A stretch of DNA of 14,374 nt from Firmicutes bacterium UBA5486 (GCA_002427045.1 DIPO01000027.1:1-14374), one strand, 5' to 3'. Numbered from the stretch's first letter, positions 7,680-14,048 are shown. Made by a program: numbers and translations. Notes: generated by a model not told the origin, from the sequence alone.

Positions 7680-7967
7680 TTACTTCCGATTGCTCGTGGC
7701 GAAGATGGCCGTAGCTTTTTTTAATATGGCAACAGTCTCCTCTAAGTCAGCATTCTTCTTCTTTTCTTCCTTGAGCTGGGCCTCAAGCTTCAATATCCTA
7801 GATGCTTCGGGGTCTTGTTGTTGCCTTGAAGCATTAAGCCAGTTACGCAGACTTTGGTAGCTAATCCCTAGGTCTCTTGCAACACTAGATATTGATCTTC
7901 CTTCTTTTACAAGGCTCATAGCATCGGCTTTAAATTCGTCACTATACCGTTTGCCGTTTTTACTCAT
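7680..7967 (-). CDS. IS3-family transposase OrfA (helix-turn-helix)
   Basis: The 95-residue OrfA has an N-terminal helix-turn-helix of the HTH_Tnp_1 type (SDEFKADAMSLVKEG, SVARDLGISYQSLRNW) that recognises the IS ends. A leucine-rich coiled coil (about 58-85) used for multimerisation follows. The ATG is preceded by GGAGGG at a 9-base distance. Near the end, the codons for Leu-Lys-Lys run through seven A's, after which OrfA continues in its own frame for 11 codons to a stop, while the -1 frame enters OrfB. Confidence 0.93.
   Translation of the reverse strand: MSKNGKRYSDEFKADAMSLVKEGRSISSVARDLGISYQSLRNWLNASRQQQDPEASRILKLEAQLKEEKKKNADLEETVAILKKATAIFATSNRK
7716..7722 (-). promoter_or_regulatory. 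A7 slippery site for programmed -1 frameshift
   Basis: Seven consecutive A's (minus strand) precede GC within orfA and sit in the A-AAA-AAG/C context used by IS3 elements. A -1 shift here joins orfA to the open upstream extension of orfB, giving the OrfAB transposase. Confidence 0.75.
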
Positions 7968-8038
7968 CGGTAAATCCCTCCACAGTGTTATTTTATACCA
8001 ACTACTGTGTGTCCGGCAAATCGAGTATAAGTCAAATC

Positions 8039-8667
8039 ATGAAGAAAGGTTTGTTTATCGGTTTAATAGTTATCTTAATCATTGGAGTATTTTATCACTA
8101 TTACTTAGAAAATATTAAAGCAACAAGTATCACTGGGTTAAGTACCATTGAAGAAGAGTTAGATATTGAGTTAGACACAATTATAACTGAAGTTACTGTA
8201 GAGAAATTAAAGCCAGAAGAAAATATATTTGAGATCGATGTTAATGATACCTCAGAATTTGTTATCGCGGGCTTAAAAATTGGTTCGACTAGAGAATTAG
8301 TGAAAGAAATATACGGAGAACCAGAATATGTTGAGAAGATTAGTGATTTGGATGATGCTTATATATGGTTTTATGAAGGTTTAGAATTGTCCTTTTACGG
8401 GAATTATTTGAATCCGATTACTGTTAAAAGCACTAAATATCCTACTACTAAAGGGATTAAAGTTGGTGATCCCAGATCAGATGTTTTAGAGAAATATAAT
8501 TCTGCGAGACAATTCTAGAACATGTATATTATTTTAAGGAAATAGATGGTGCCTTTGATTATGAAGGTCCCCGCGCAGTGGAATTTAGATTGATTTTCGA
8601 ATGTCATCAAGATGAAAGGGAAAATTATGTGGTTAAAGAAATAATATCTATGACTGAAAGTTTTTAG
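8039..8667 (+). pseudogene. small membrane-anchored hypothetical protein, frameshifted
   Basis: From the ATG at 8039 the protein reads MKKGLFIGLIVILIIGVFYH, a single membrane anchor. An acidic linker follows, then an outside domain with two similar motifs (LKIGSTRELVKEIYGEPEYV and IKVGDPRSDVLEKY). The frame stops at 8516-8518, but from 8509 the neighbouring frame continues with ILEHVYYFKEIDGAFDYEG and FECHQDERENYVVKEIISM to a stop at 8665-8667. The intact gene would be about 209 residues, broken by one small indel near 8505-8511. No Shine-Dalgarno is visible because the IS end lies only 23 bases before the ATG. The family is not recognised. The position before an RHS fragment makes an immunity-type role possible but unproven. 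A sequencing error could also explain the frameshift. Confidence 0.7.
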
Positions 8668-8703
8668 GAGAATCATATGTAATACAAGGCACTCTTAAAA
8701 TTG

Positions 8704-8745
8704 CCGGAAAGGATGTTTTTCAAGTATCTTTTCCGGTTTTGTTTG
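8704..8745 (+). terminator. probable Rho-independent terminator
   Basis: CCGGAAAGGAT (8704-8714) pairs with ATCTTTTCCGG (8726-8736) over 11 positions with a single G-U, with an 11-base loop, and is followed by TTTTGTTTG. It ends the transcription unit of the frameshifted membrane-protein gene, 37 bases after its stop. Confidence 0.65.
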
Positions 8746-8753
8746 AAGTATGA

Positions 8754-9059
8754 GCTTATGTCTATGATGTAAGCATTTACCCGAACGGTAATCAGGTGGA
8801 GCGGATCAGTCCCAAGGGTTTAAAGACCAGTTTTACATATGATGAAATGAATCGGCTAGTTAAAAAGATTGACTCTTTAGGAGCGATTACCCAGTTCGGT
8901 TACGATGGGGCTGGTAATCGGGTCAAAATGGTCGATCCAAAAGAGACCGTTTGGGCTTATGAGTATTATCCCAATAACCTACTGAAAAAAGCCCAACTAA
9001 CCGGAGCGGATAAATCCACATATTTCGCGGAGTATACTTTTTCCTTGGGACTGAGTTAA
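8754..9059 (+). pseudogene. RHS/YD-repeat protein fragment
   Basis: An open stretch of about 100 codons encodes RHS repeats: NGNQVERISPKGLKTSFTYD, EMNRLVKKIDSLGAITQFGY, DGAGNRVKMVDPKETVWAYE. The xxYDxxGRLxxxxDxxGxxTxxxYDxxGNR pattern is plain. A full RHS protein has over a thousand residues, an export or delivery N-terminus and a variable toxin C-terminus. Here the frame is closed by TGA (8751-8753) at the left and ends abruptly after YFAEYTFSLGLS at 9059. There is no Shine-Dalgarno and no ATG at the front. It is therefore a detached internal segment, probably left by recombination at an RHS locus, and is not expected to be functional. Confidence 0.8.
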
Positions 9060-9063
9060 CGAA

Positions 9064-9120
9064 GAAAGATTAAAATCAGAAGAAAATAAAGGTGAGATCG
9101 ATGAAAATGTAACATTCTAA
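9064..9120 (+). pseudogene. remnant of a second copy of the upstream small membrane-protein gene
   Basis: Bases 9064-9120 read ERLKSEENKGEIDENVTF and then stop. This parallels EKLKPEENIFEIDVNDTSEF in the gene at 8039-8667 (8201-8260), and the DNA itself is clearly alike (for example CAGAAGAAAATA and GAGATCGATG in both). It is a relic of a paralogous copy on the far side of the RHS fragment. Confidence 0.55.
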
Positions 9121-9184
9121 AAATTGTATAATAAATGCTTCTATTGGGCATTTTAAGACCAAAACAAAGAAGGGGGGGCCTAAT

Positions 9185-9694
9185 ATTAAAAAGTTTCGTA
9201 TAATATTATTACTCAGTCTGTTGTTGGTGCTTGTTAGCTTTTCATTAATAATTTTAAGTAGCGGTAACAGACTAACCCCTCTATTAATACGTAATAGAAG
9301 TGATAAAATCAACGTAAAATTTAGTAATATATATTTAGATTGTGATCATAATGAGACAGTTGATCTAAGCTTAGTTAAAGGAGAATGGAGAAGAATCAAG
9401 AAAAACCTATTAAATGAAGGATGGGAAATGCAAGAGCCTTCACAGGAACAGGTTAAACTGGTTTTAAGCGTATCAGGGCTTTGCCGGATTTGTAAAAAAC
9501 AAGAATTTATTGGAATCTATCAAGATAATATTGGAGTATACGCAGGAAGACCGGGAAACCCTGGACCGCTCAAAGAAGTAATTCAGGTAAAAGTATGGAA
9601 TCTTCCGGAAACAGAGGTTGAGGATCTTCAAGCGGGAATTATCTGCTATAATGAAAAAGAAAAGCTACTAATTCTTGAGGGGTATCAAAATTAA
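9185..9694 (+). CDS. membrane-anchored hypothetical protein
   Basis: This is a 169-residue protein if read from the ATT at 9185. A hydrophobic N-terminus (KKFRIILLLSLLLVLVSFSL followed by IIL) forms an anchor or signal peptide. A soluble domain of about 130 residues follows, with SGLCRICKKQEFIGIYQDN and a final acidic segment. The start is a problem: a GGGGGGG Shine-Dalgarno (9172-9178) points to position 9185, which is ATT, a very rare start. The nearest standard alternatives are TTG at 9221 or 9224 and GTG at 9227, which would remove the positively charged front of the anchor. A former ATG mutated to ATT is an equally good reading. The family is not recognised. Two cysteines (CRIC) suggest a possible metal or disulfide site. 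It follows RHS debris and may be another immunity-like cargo gene. Confidence 0.65.
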   Translation: MKKFRIILLLSLLLVLVSFSLIILSSGNRLTPLLIRNRSDKINVKFSNIYLDCDHNETVDLSLVKGEWRRIKKNLLNEGWEMQEPSQEQVKLVLSVSGLCRICKKQEFIGIYQDNIGVYAGRPGNPGPLKEVIQVKVWNLPETEVEDLQAGIICYNEKEKLLILEGYQN

Positions 9695-10112
9695 ACCGGA
9701 GGGTGATTAGCCCTCCAGTTTCCTAGGGTGATGAAACCGACCTTAACGCCGGCTAACAAGGATCCCTACCGGACCGTTTTTCTACAGGTAAACGATCCTT
9801 AGTTGCAGTTTATTCCAGAACCCAGGTTAACCTTTGCCCGAATCCCGATTCTCCCTTTTCGAACCAGAGTACCGGAGATATGATCCTAAAGAGAAAAAGG
9901 GGATTCTTGACTCAGCCCGAACGACTCAACCTCACAACACAAGGTCGTATCATGAGGCCAAATCATTAAGACCTTCGCGCCGACCGGTTTTAGACAATGA
10001 TAAACATTATCATCTGTCAAAACCGCTCTTTGCTCGACTGCCTTTAACCGGCACCGGTATCAAACTCCGGCGGGGGTCAAATTCAGTCTTTGTTCAGCCG
10101 GGTCATCTACCA
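9693..10112 (+). repeat. tandem structured repeat, copy 1 (candidate non-coding RNA)
   Basis: The unit is made of (a) a leading hairpin 9693-9721 with loop TGATTAG, (b) a 242-base core 9741-9982 that matches copy 2 at an offset of 463 with 8 substitutions and no indels, (c) a 41-base long hairpin 9985-10025, (d) a diverged 3' arm with the stem CCGG 10054-10057 / CCGG 10067-10070. The core also holds the stem AACAAGGATC (9755-9764) / GATCCTTAGTT (9794-9804) enclosing CGTTT / AAACG. A 98-codon open frame crosses it, but copy 2 carries mostly amino-acid-changing differences and stops in that frame, so it is not a gene. It resembles no RNA family I can name. Confidence 0.7.
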
Positions 10113-10155
10113 TTATTATTTTACTCATAAATTAGAAAAGATATTCTTAAAAATA

Positions 10156-10570
10156 AAGCCCGGGGGTGATCAGACCCCAGGCATATAATTGGTGAGTATC
10201 CAACCTTAACGCCGGCTAACAAGGATCCCTACCGAACCGTTTTTCTGCAGGAAAACGATCCTTAGTTGCAGTTTATTCCAGAACCCAGGTTAACCTTTGC
10301 CCGAATCCCGATTCTCCCTTTTCGAACCAGTGTACCAGAGGTATGATCCTAAAGAGAAAAAGGGGATTCTTGACTCAGCCCGAATGACTCAACCTCACAA
10401 CACAAGGTTGTATCATGAGGCCAAATCATTAAGACCTTCGCGCCGGCCAGGTGTTTTGGGGAAGCCTTCTTAATAGACCTGACCTTTGCCCGACCTTTTC
10501 TGGTCAAACACTGGCCTGCAACTCCAGCGAAAGTCAAAATTAGTCTTCGTTCAGCTGGTTCACCAACCAG
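10156..10570 (+). repeat. tandem structured repeat, copy 2 (candidate non-coding RNA)
   Basis: This is the second copy of the unit that starts at 9693: leading hairpin 10158-10182 with loop region GTGATCAGA, core 10204-10445, a replaced middle arm (CAGGT 10448-10452 / ACCTG 10477-10481), the stem CTGG 10511-10514 / CCAG 10524-10527, and a terminal hairpin CTGGTT 10555-10560 / AACCAG 10565-10570. Where the outer arms differ from copy 1, pairing is kept by paired changes in two stems. An AT-rich spacer of about 40 bases separates the copies and could hold a promoter. It ends 136 bases before the EF-G paralogue. Confidence 0.7.
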
Positions 10571-10705
10571 TAATATATTACCCCAAGAATAAAAAAAATA
10601 AGCAGGAAAAAAATAAAAGTAAATCCTTAAGGGAGGAAATACTTAAAGATAGTAGAATATTCTTTAACATTATGTGATTTTTATGCAAATTGAGGAGGGT
10701 TATTT

Positions 10706-12760
10706 TTGAAGATATTTAATGAGGACAAACTCCGAAATATTGTACTAGTTGGTCATGGTGGAAGCGGAAAAACCATGTTAGCAGAGGCGATTTTGTATAA
10801 TACAAAATCGGTAGATCGTTTTGGCCAGGTCGATGATGGGACTTCAGTTTTAGATCATGACCAGGAAGAAATTAGAAGAAAAATTTCAATAAACACTTCT
10901 GTTGCTCCGGCTGTGTTTAATGAGTATAAAATTAATGTACTTGATACCCCGGGCTTTTTTGACTTTGTTGGTGAGGTAAAAAGCGGAATCCGAGTAGCAG
11001 ATGGTGGAGTGGTTGTGGTCTGTGCAGTTGGAGGTTTGGAAGTAGGAACCGAAAAAGTATGGGGCCATCTGGAGGAAAAAAACTTACCCCGTTTGCTTTT
11101 TATTAATAAGATGGACCGGGAAAACGCTAATTTTCAACGGGTTATTCAAGATTTAAGGACAAAATTTGGTCAGCGGGTGATACCGATTCAAGTTCCAATC
11201 GGAGCGGCAGAAAGTTTCAAGGGTATTGTCGATATTATTGAAGGAAAAGCTTATATTAATGGTAAAGAAGGGGAAATACCTTCAGAATTAAAGGATGAGA
11301 TTGAAGAGTATTATCATCTGCTAATCGAAGCTGTAGCTGAGACTGATGATGAACTTCTTATGAAATACCTGGAAGGTGAAGAACTTACTAAAGAGGAGAT
11401 CTTAGAGGGGTTCCGTAAAGGAACGATGACCAATCAGATTATTCCTGTACTTTGTGGTTCAGCATTAAATAATATTGGGATTGACAATTTATTAGATAAA
11501 ATAGTTGAAGGAATTCCTTCTCCTATTGAAATTAAACCTGAAGAAGCGATTAACTCACAGACTCAAGAGAATATCTTAATTAAAGCTGATTCTGGGGCTC
11601 CCGCTAGTGCTTTAGTTTTTAAAACAATGGCTGACCCCTTTGTAGGTAAATTAACGCTATTTAGGGTTTATTCTGGAACTGTAAAATCTGATTCCACGCT
11701 TTGGAATCCTGTACAAGATAAAGATGAGCGAATTGGTCAACTATTTCTCATAAAAGGAAAAACCCAAACTCCAGTTCCGGAATTAAAGGCTGGGGATATT
11801 GGTGCAGTGGCAAAACTCCAAATCACAGCTACTGGTGATACACTTTGTAATAAAGAAAACCCCATTATTCTCAAGGGAGTGGAATTCCCTAAACCTAAAT
11901 TGACAATGGCAGTTGTACCTAAGAGCAAGGGTGATGAAGAAAAAATTAGCAGCGGTTTAAGTCGTCTCCTTGAAGAAGATCCTACTATTAATATTGAAAA
12001 AGATGCAACTACCCATGAGTTACTACTTTCAGGTTTAGGTGATTTACACTTAGAAGTTATTACTAGTAAGTTACAGAAAAAATTCGGAATAGAAGTGGAA
12101 TTAAAATCACCCAAAATTCCCTATAAGGAAACAATTAAAGGAACAATTAAGGTGGAAGGGAAGCATAAGAAGCAATCCGGTGGCCGGGGCCAATATGGTC
12201 ATGTTTGGATGGAGCTTGAGCCATTACCGTCTGGAGAGGGATTTGAGTTTGTAGATAAGATTTTCGGCGGGGCTGTTCCTAGACAATATATTCCTGCGGT
12301 GGAAAAAGGGGTAATAGAAACCATGGAAGAAGGGGTTCTTGCTGGTTATCCAGTAGTTGATGTCCGGGTTACACTTTATGATGGCTCTTACCATAGTGTA
12401 GACTCTTCTGAAATGGCCTTTAAAATTGCCGCTTCAATGGCTTTTAAGAAAGGGTTTATGGATGCAAAACCAATTCTTCTTGAACCGATTATGAATGTGA
12501 CAGTTACAGTACCTGATGAATACATGGGTGATATTATTGGTGATTTAAATAAAAAACGTGGTAGAATCCTAGGGATGGATCCTCAAGATGGTTTCCAAAT
12601 AATTAAAGCTCAAGCGCCTTTAGCTGAGATGTTTAGCTATCCTATTGATTTACGCTCTATTACTCAGGGACGGGGCGACTTTACTATGGAAGTTGATCAT
12701 TTTGAAGAGGTACCATCTAATCTTGTAGAAAAGATAATTGCCGAAACTGAAGAAAAATAG
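10706..12760 (+). CDS. elongation factor G-like GTPase (EF-G paralogue)
   Basis: This 684-residue translational GTPase has the whole EF-G domain order. The G domain has P-loop GHGGSGKT (16-23), DTPG (80-83) and NKMD (134-137). Domain II follows, then domain III, domain IV with SGGRGQYGHVWMELEPL, and a C-terminal domain V ending in the FTMEVDHFEEVPSN type of tail. The P-loop differs from the AHIDAGKT of canonical EF-G, which places it with the FusA2/EF-G-like group that usually accompanies a separate genuine fusA next to the ribosomal-protein genes. It probably acts on the ribosome, but paralogues can be specialised (for example for recycling or stress), and the exact role is not shown. The TTG start follows GAGGAGGG at a distance of 6. 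A DUF6485 gene follows after 17 bases, probably in the same transcript. Confidence 0.9.
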   Translation: MKIFNEDKLRNIVLVGHGGSGKTMLAEAILYNTKSVDRFGQVDDGTSVLDHDQEEIRRKISINTSVAPAVFNEYKINVLDTPGFFDFVGEVKSGIRVADGGVVVVCAVGGLEVGTEKVWGHLEEKNLPRLLFINKMDRENANFQRVIQDLRTKFGQRVIPIQVPIGAAESFKGIVDIIEGKAYINGKEGEIPSELKDEIEEYYHLLIEAVAETDDELLMKYLEGEELTKEEILEGFRKGTMTNQIIPVLCGSALNNIGIDNLLDKIVEGIPSPIEIKPEEAINSQTQENILIKADSGAPASALVFKTMADPFVGKLTLFRVYSGTVKSDSTLWNPVQDKDERIGQLFLIKGKTQTPVPELKAGDIGAVAKLQITATGDTLCNKENPIILKGVEFPKPKLTMAVVPKSKGDEEKISSGLSRLLEEDPTINIEKDATTHELLLSGLGDLHLEVITSKLQKKFGIEVELKSPKIPYKETIKGTIKVEGKHKKQSGGRGQYGHVWMELEPLPSGEGFEFVDKIFGGAVPRQYIPAVEKGVIETMEEGVLAGYPVVDVRVTLYDGSYHSVDSSEMAFKIAASMAFKKGFMDAKPILLEPIMNVTVTVPDEYMGDIIGDLNKKRGRILGMDPQDGFQIIKAQAPLAEMFSYPIDLRSITQGRGDFTMEVDHFEEVPSNLVEKIIAETEEK

Positions 12761-12777
12761 TTAGGAGGTTAATATTA

Positions 12778-12915
12778 TTGGATTGTCCTAACATTAAGCA
12801 GAATAAAAAAGCGTGCACTTGTGTTTATGAGTCTTGTGTTCGCCATGGGCGATGTTGTGAATGTATCGCTTATCATCGGAGTAAAGGTAATTTACCTTCT
12901 TGTTTAAATAAATAA
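12778..12915 (+). CDS. DUF6485 family cysteine-rich mini-protein
   Basis: This 45-residue protein starts at TTG (MDCPNIKQNKKACTCVYESC, then VRHGRCCECIAYHRSKGNLP and SCLNK). Seven cysteines in the order CPNI, CTC, SC, CCEC, SC, together with the YHRxxGxLPxC ending, match the DUF6485 family. The residues probably bind zinc. AGGAGG (12763-12768) is 9 bases before the TTG. It is the second gene of a unit with the EF-G paralogue, and the bidirectional terminator follows 6 bases after the stop. The function of the family is unknown. Confidence 0.85.
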   Translation: MDCPNIKQNKKACTCVYESCVRHGRCCECIAYHRSKGNLPSCLNK

Positions 12916-12920
12916 ACAGT

Positions 12921-12948
12921 AAACAGGCCCTTGTATGGGGGCCTGTTT
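12921..12948. terminator. bidirectional Rho-independent terminator
   Basis: AAACAGGCCC (12921-12930) pairs perfectly with GGGCCTGTTT (12939-12948) around an 8-base loop, followed by TTTTG on the plus strand and TTTACTGTTTATTT on the minus strand. It separates the convergent DUF6485 and SIS-protein genes. Confidence 0.85.
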
Positions 12949-12950
12949 TG

Positions 12951-13517
12951 TTAACAAAAACTATTTCCATCGGAATAAAGGGTTGATTCTACCAAAGTGC
13001 AAATCACATGCCCTAACATTAAAAAAAGCTCTTCTAAGCGTGGACGATTGAGTAAGGGTATGTAAAACAAGTAATCTGGTTGATTGGTTTTAAGAGGAGG
13101 ATAACCGCAAAAAACGAATGTATAAAATTTTTTTTCTTTAGCTATTTTAATGATCTCTTCTATAAGTTTACTGCTTTCCCCAGATATAATTAAAAACCCA
13201 TCTCCTTCTTTGCCTTTATCCCATTCTGAAGAAGATAGAGACTTATTGTTTACTGGTGGTTCAAATAATTCTACAGGAAGAAGAGGTCTATTCATTAACA
13301 AACCGGAGTGAAAATCATCTACTAGGTCACGGGCGATATTCTGAAATTTATCAATTCCGCAGATAAAGAGTTTCTTTTGTGTTTGAAAAAGTTCTATAAT
13401 TTTAGCAGCTATCTCTAAAGCAATATCTAAGCCATCGGCACTTAATAAGATAGGAAGTTTAGAAAGATCAAGTAACTGTGAAAGAATAAATCCTCGTTTA
13501 AACTCTTGGTTTATCAT
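12951..13517 (-). CDS. SIS-fold protein, divergent GmhA/DiaA-like
   Basis: This 188-residue protein keeps the layout of the phosphoheptose isomerase/DiaA group of SIS proteins: a first helix pair, then KKLFICGIDKF (49-58) where active members have LLCGNGGSA, GDGFLIISGESS (105-116) where they have GISTSGNS, a strand FYTFVFCGY, and the final helix LEELFLMLGHVICTLVE that matches the QE-HLxxxHxLCxxVE end of GmhA. The glycine/serine-rich phosphosugar loop is thus lost in the first motif and only partly kept in the second, which argues against isomerase activity and for a regulatory or binding role, as in DiaA. The ATG is preceded by GGAGGC at good spacing. It is convergent with the EF-G unit and divergent from the acidic protein that follows. 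No substrate can be given. Confidence 0.65.
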   Translation of the reverse strand: MINQEFKRGFILSQLLDLSKLPILLSADGLDIALEIAAKIIELFQTQKKLFICGIDKFQNIARDLVDDFHSGLLMNRPLLPVELFEPPVNNKSLSSSEWDKGKEGDGFLIISGESSKLIEEIIKIAKEKKFYTFVFCGYPPLKTNQPDYLFYIPLLNRPRLEELFLMLGHVICTLVESTLYSDGNSFC

Positions 13518-13568
13518 TATAAAAGCCTCCTTAATTCTGAGCGGGTCTAGGGTAGCAACTGTAATATT

Positions 13569-13598
13569 TTATGAACAAAAAACATATAAAGTTCATAA
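13569..13598. promoter_or_regulatory. inverted repeat in the divergent intergenic region
   Basis: TTATGAAC (13569-13576) and GTTCATAA (13591-13598) form a perfect 8-base inverted repeat 14 bases apart. The match extends through AATATT-like flanks on both sides if a two-base bulge is allowed. It lies between the starts of the SIS-protein gene (13517) and the acidic-protein gene (13623), just ahead of the latter's Shine-Dalgarno. It could be an operator or a leader hairpin. Confidence 0.4.
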
Positions 13599-13622
13599 TA
13601 TTAATTGATGGAGGTGGTAATG

Positions 13623-14048
13623 ATGGATAGTAAGCAATATTGGCCAGGTAAGAGTAATCATCAATCATCGGAATTGGATCAATATTTGAGTAATTGTGCT
13701 AAAAACCAAACAGTTAAATATCCTCAAAAGCTTAAGGCTTATGATCCTTGGGCCGATTGGTTCAATTCATCTTTAGATTTTGAGATGAAAAATGAAAAGA
13801 TATATTCTAGTCTTGAACAGCATCAGGAGATAAATGACCAAAGAAAAGAATTTGAAAATAATAAGGATTGTACAGAAGAAAATAAGGAAGTCACTATTTC
13901 AGTTGCTGATGGTGCTCTAGGGGATGAGGAGATAGAAGAAGAGATAGAAAAGGAAGAACAGAAAAAGAAGATTAGTGATGAATTGGTTTATGAAAGAAAT
14001 GAAGTTAGTGAAGAAGTTATTGTATGGAGAAGTTTTCCCTTAAAATAA
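13623..14048 (+). CDS. acidic hypothetical protein
   Basis: This 141-residue protein begins MDSKQYWPGKSNHQSSELDQ. It has a Trp/aromatic patch (AYDPWADWFNSSLDFEM, about 43-59), then a long charged part that is mostly Glu/Lys (for instance GDEEIEEEIEKEEQKKKISD), probably a helix or coiled coil, and ends VIVWRSFPLK. There is no signal peptide or membrane segment. Of four in-frame starts (TTG 13605, ATG 13608, 13620, 13623) the last is chosen because GGAGGTGG (13610-13617) gives it proper spacing; 13620 is nearly as good. The family is not recognised. Low complexity makes any remote match unreliable. It lies between the divergent SIS-protein gene and the rRNA promoter. Confidence 0.7.
   Translation: MDSKQYWPGKSNHQSSELDQYLSNCAKNQTVKYPQKLKAYDPWADWFNSSLDFEMKNEKIYSSLEQHQEINDQRKEFENNKDCTEENKEVTISVADGALGDEEIEEEIEKEEQKKKISDELVYERNEVSEEVIVWRSFPLK

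Larger units (their letters stand above)
6729..8015 (-). mobile_element. IS3-family insertion sequence, about 1.29 kb
   Basis: The element carries overlapping orfA and orfB read leftward with a poly-A slippery site. Both ends start with CGGACAC (6729-6735, and inverted 8009-8015), followed by weaker matches (…AGTT…), which gives 1287 bp, a normal IS3-family size. No clear 3-4 base target duplication was found (AAAA on the left, GCAA on the right), so the exact ends could shift by a few bases, or the flanks may have been rearranged. The left end abuts a group II intron remnant; the right end is 23 bases before a frameshifted gene. Confidence 0.8.

Noticed and set aside
8751..8753. In-frame TGA ahead of the RHS fragment as a possible selenocysteine codon
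   Set aside because: No SECIS-like element was made out and no Sec-containing RHS family is known to me. The sequence in front of the stop overlaps a terminator hairpin.
9076..9312. 78-codon minus-strand frame opposite the anchored hypothetical protein
   Set aside because: It is the antisense of a hydrophobic, AT-rich segment and has no Shine-Dalgarno or recognisable domain.
9834..10130. 98-codon open frame in the first structured repeat
   Set aside because: The corresponding part of copy 2 has mainly amino-acid-changing differences, no ATG or GTG at the start position and stops after the core. There is no Shine-Dalgarno.
10349..10537. 62-codon minus-strand frame and a 63-codon plus-strand frame (10486-10677) in the second repeat copy
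   Set aside because: Neither has a ribosome site nor a counterpart in copy 1; both are by-products of a repeat with few stops.
9693..10570. Tandem repeat as a CRISPR array, T-box, RNase P or tmRNA
   Set aside because: Only two units of over 400 bases, no short regular repeats or cas genes, and none of the hallmark sequences of those RNAs were seen.
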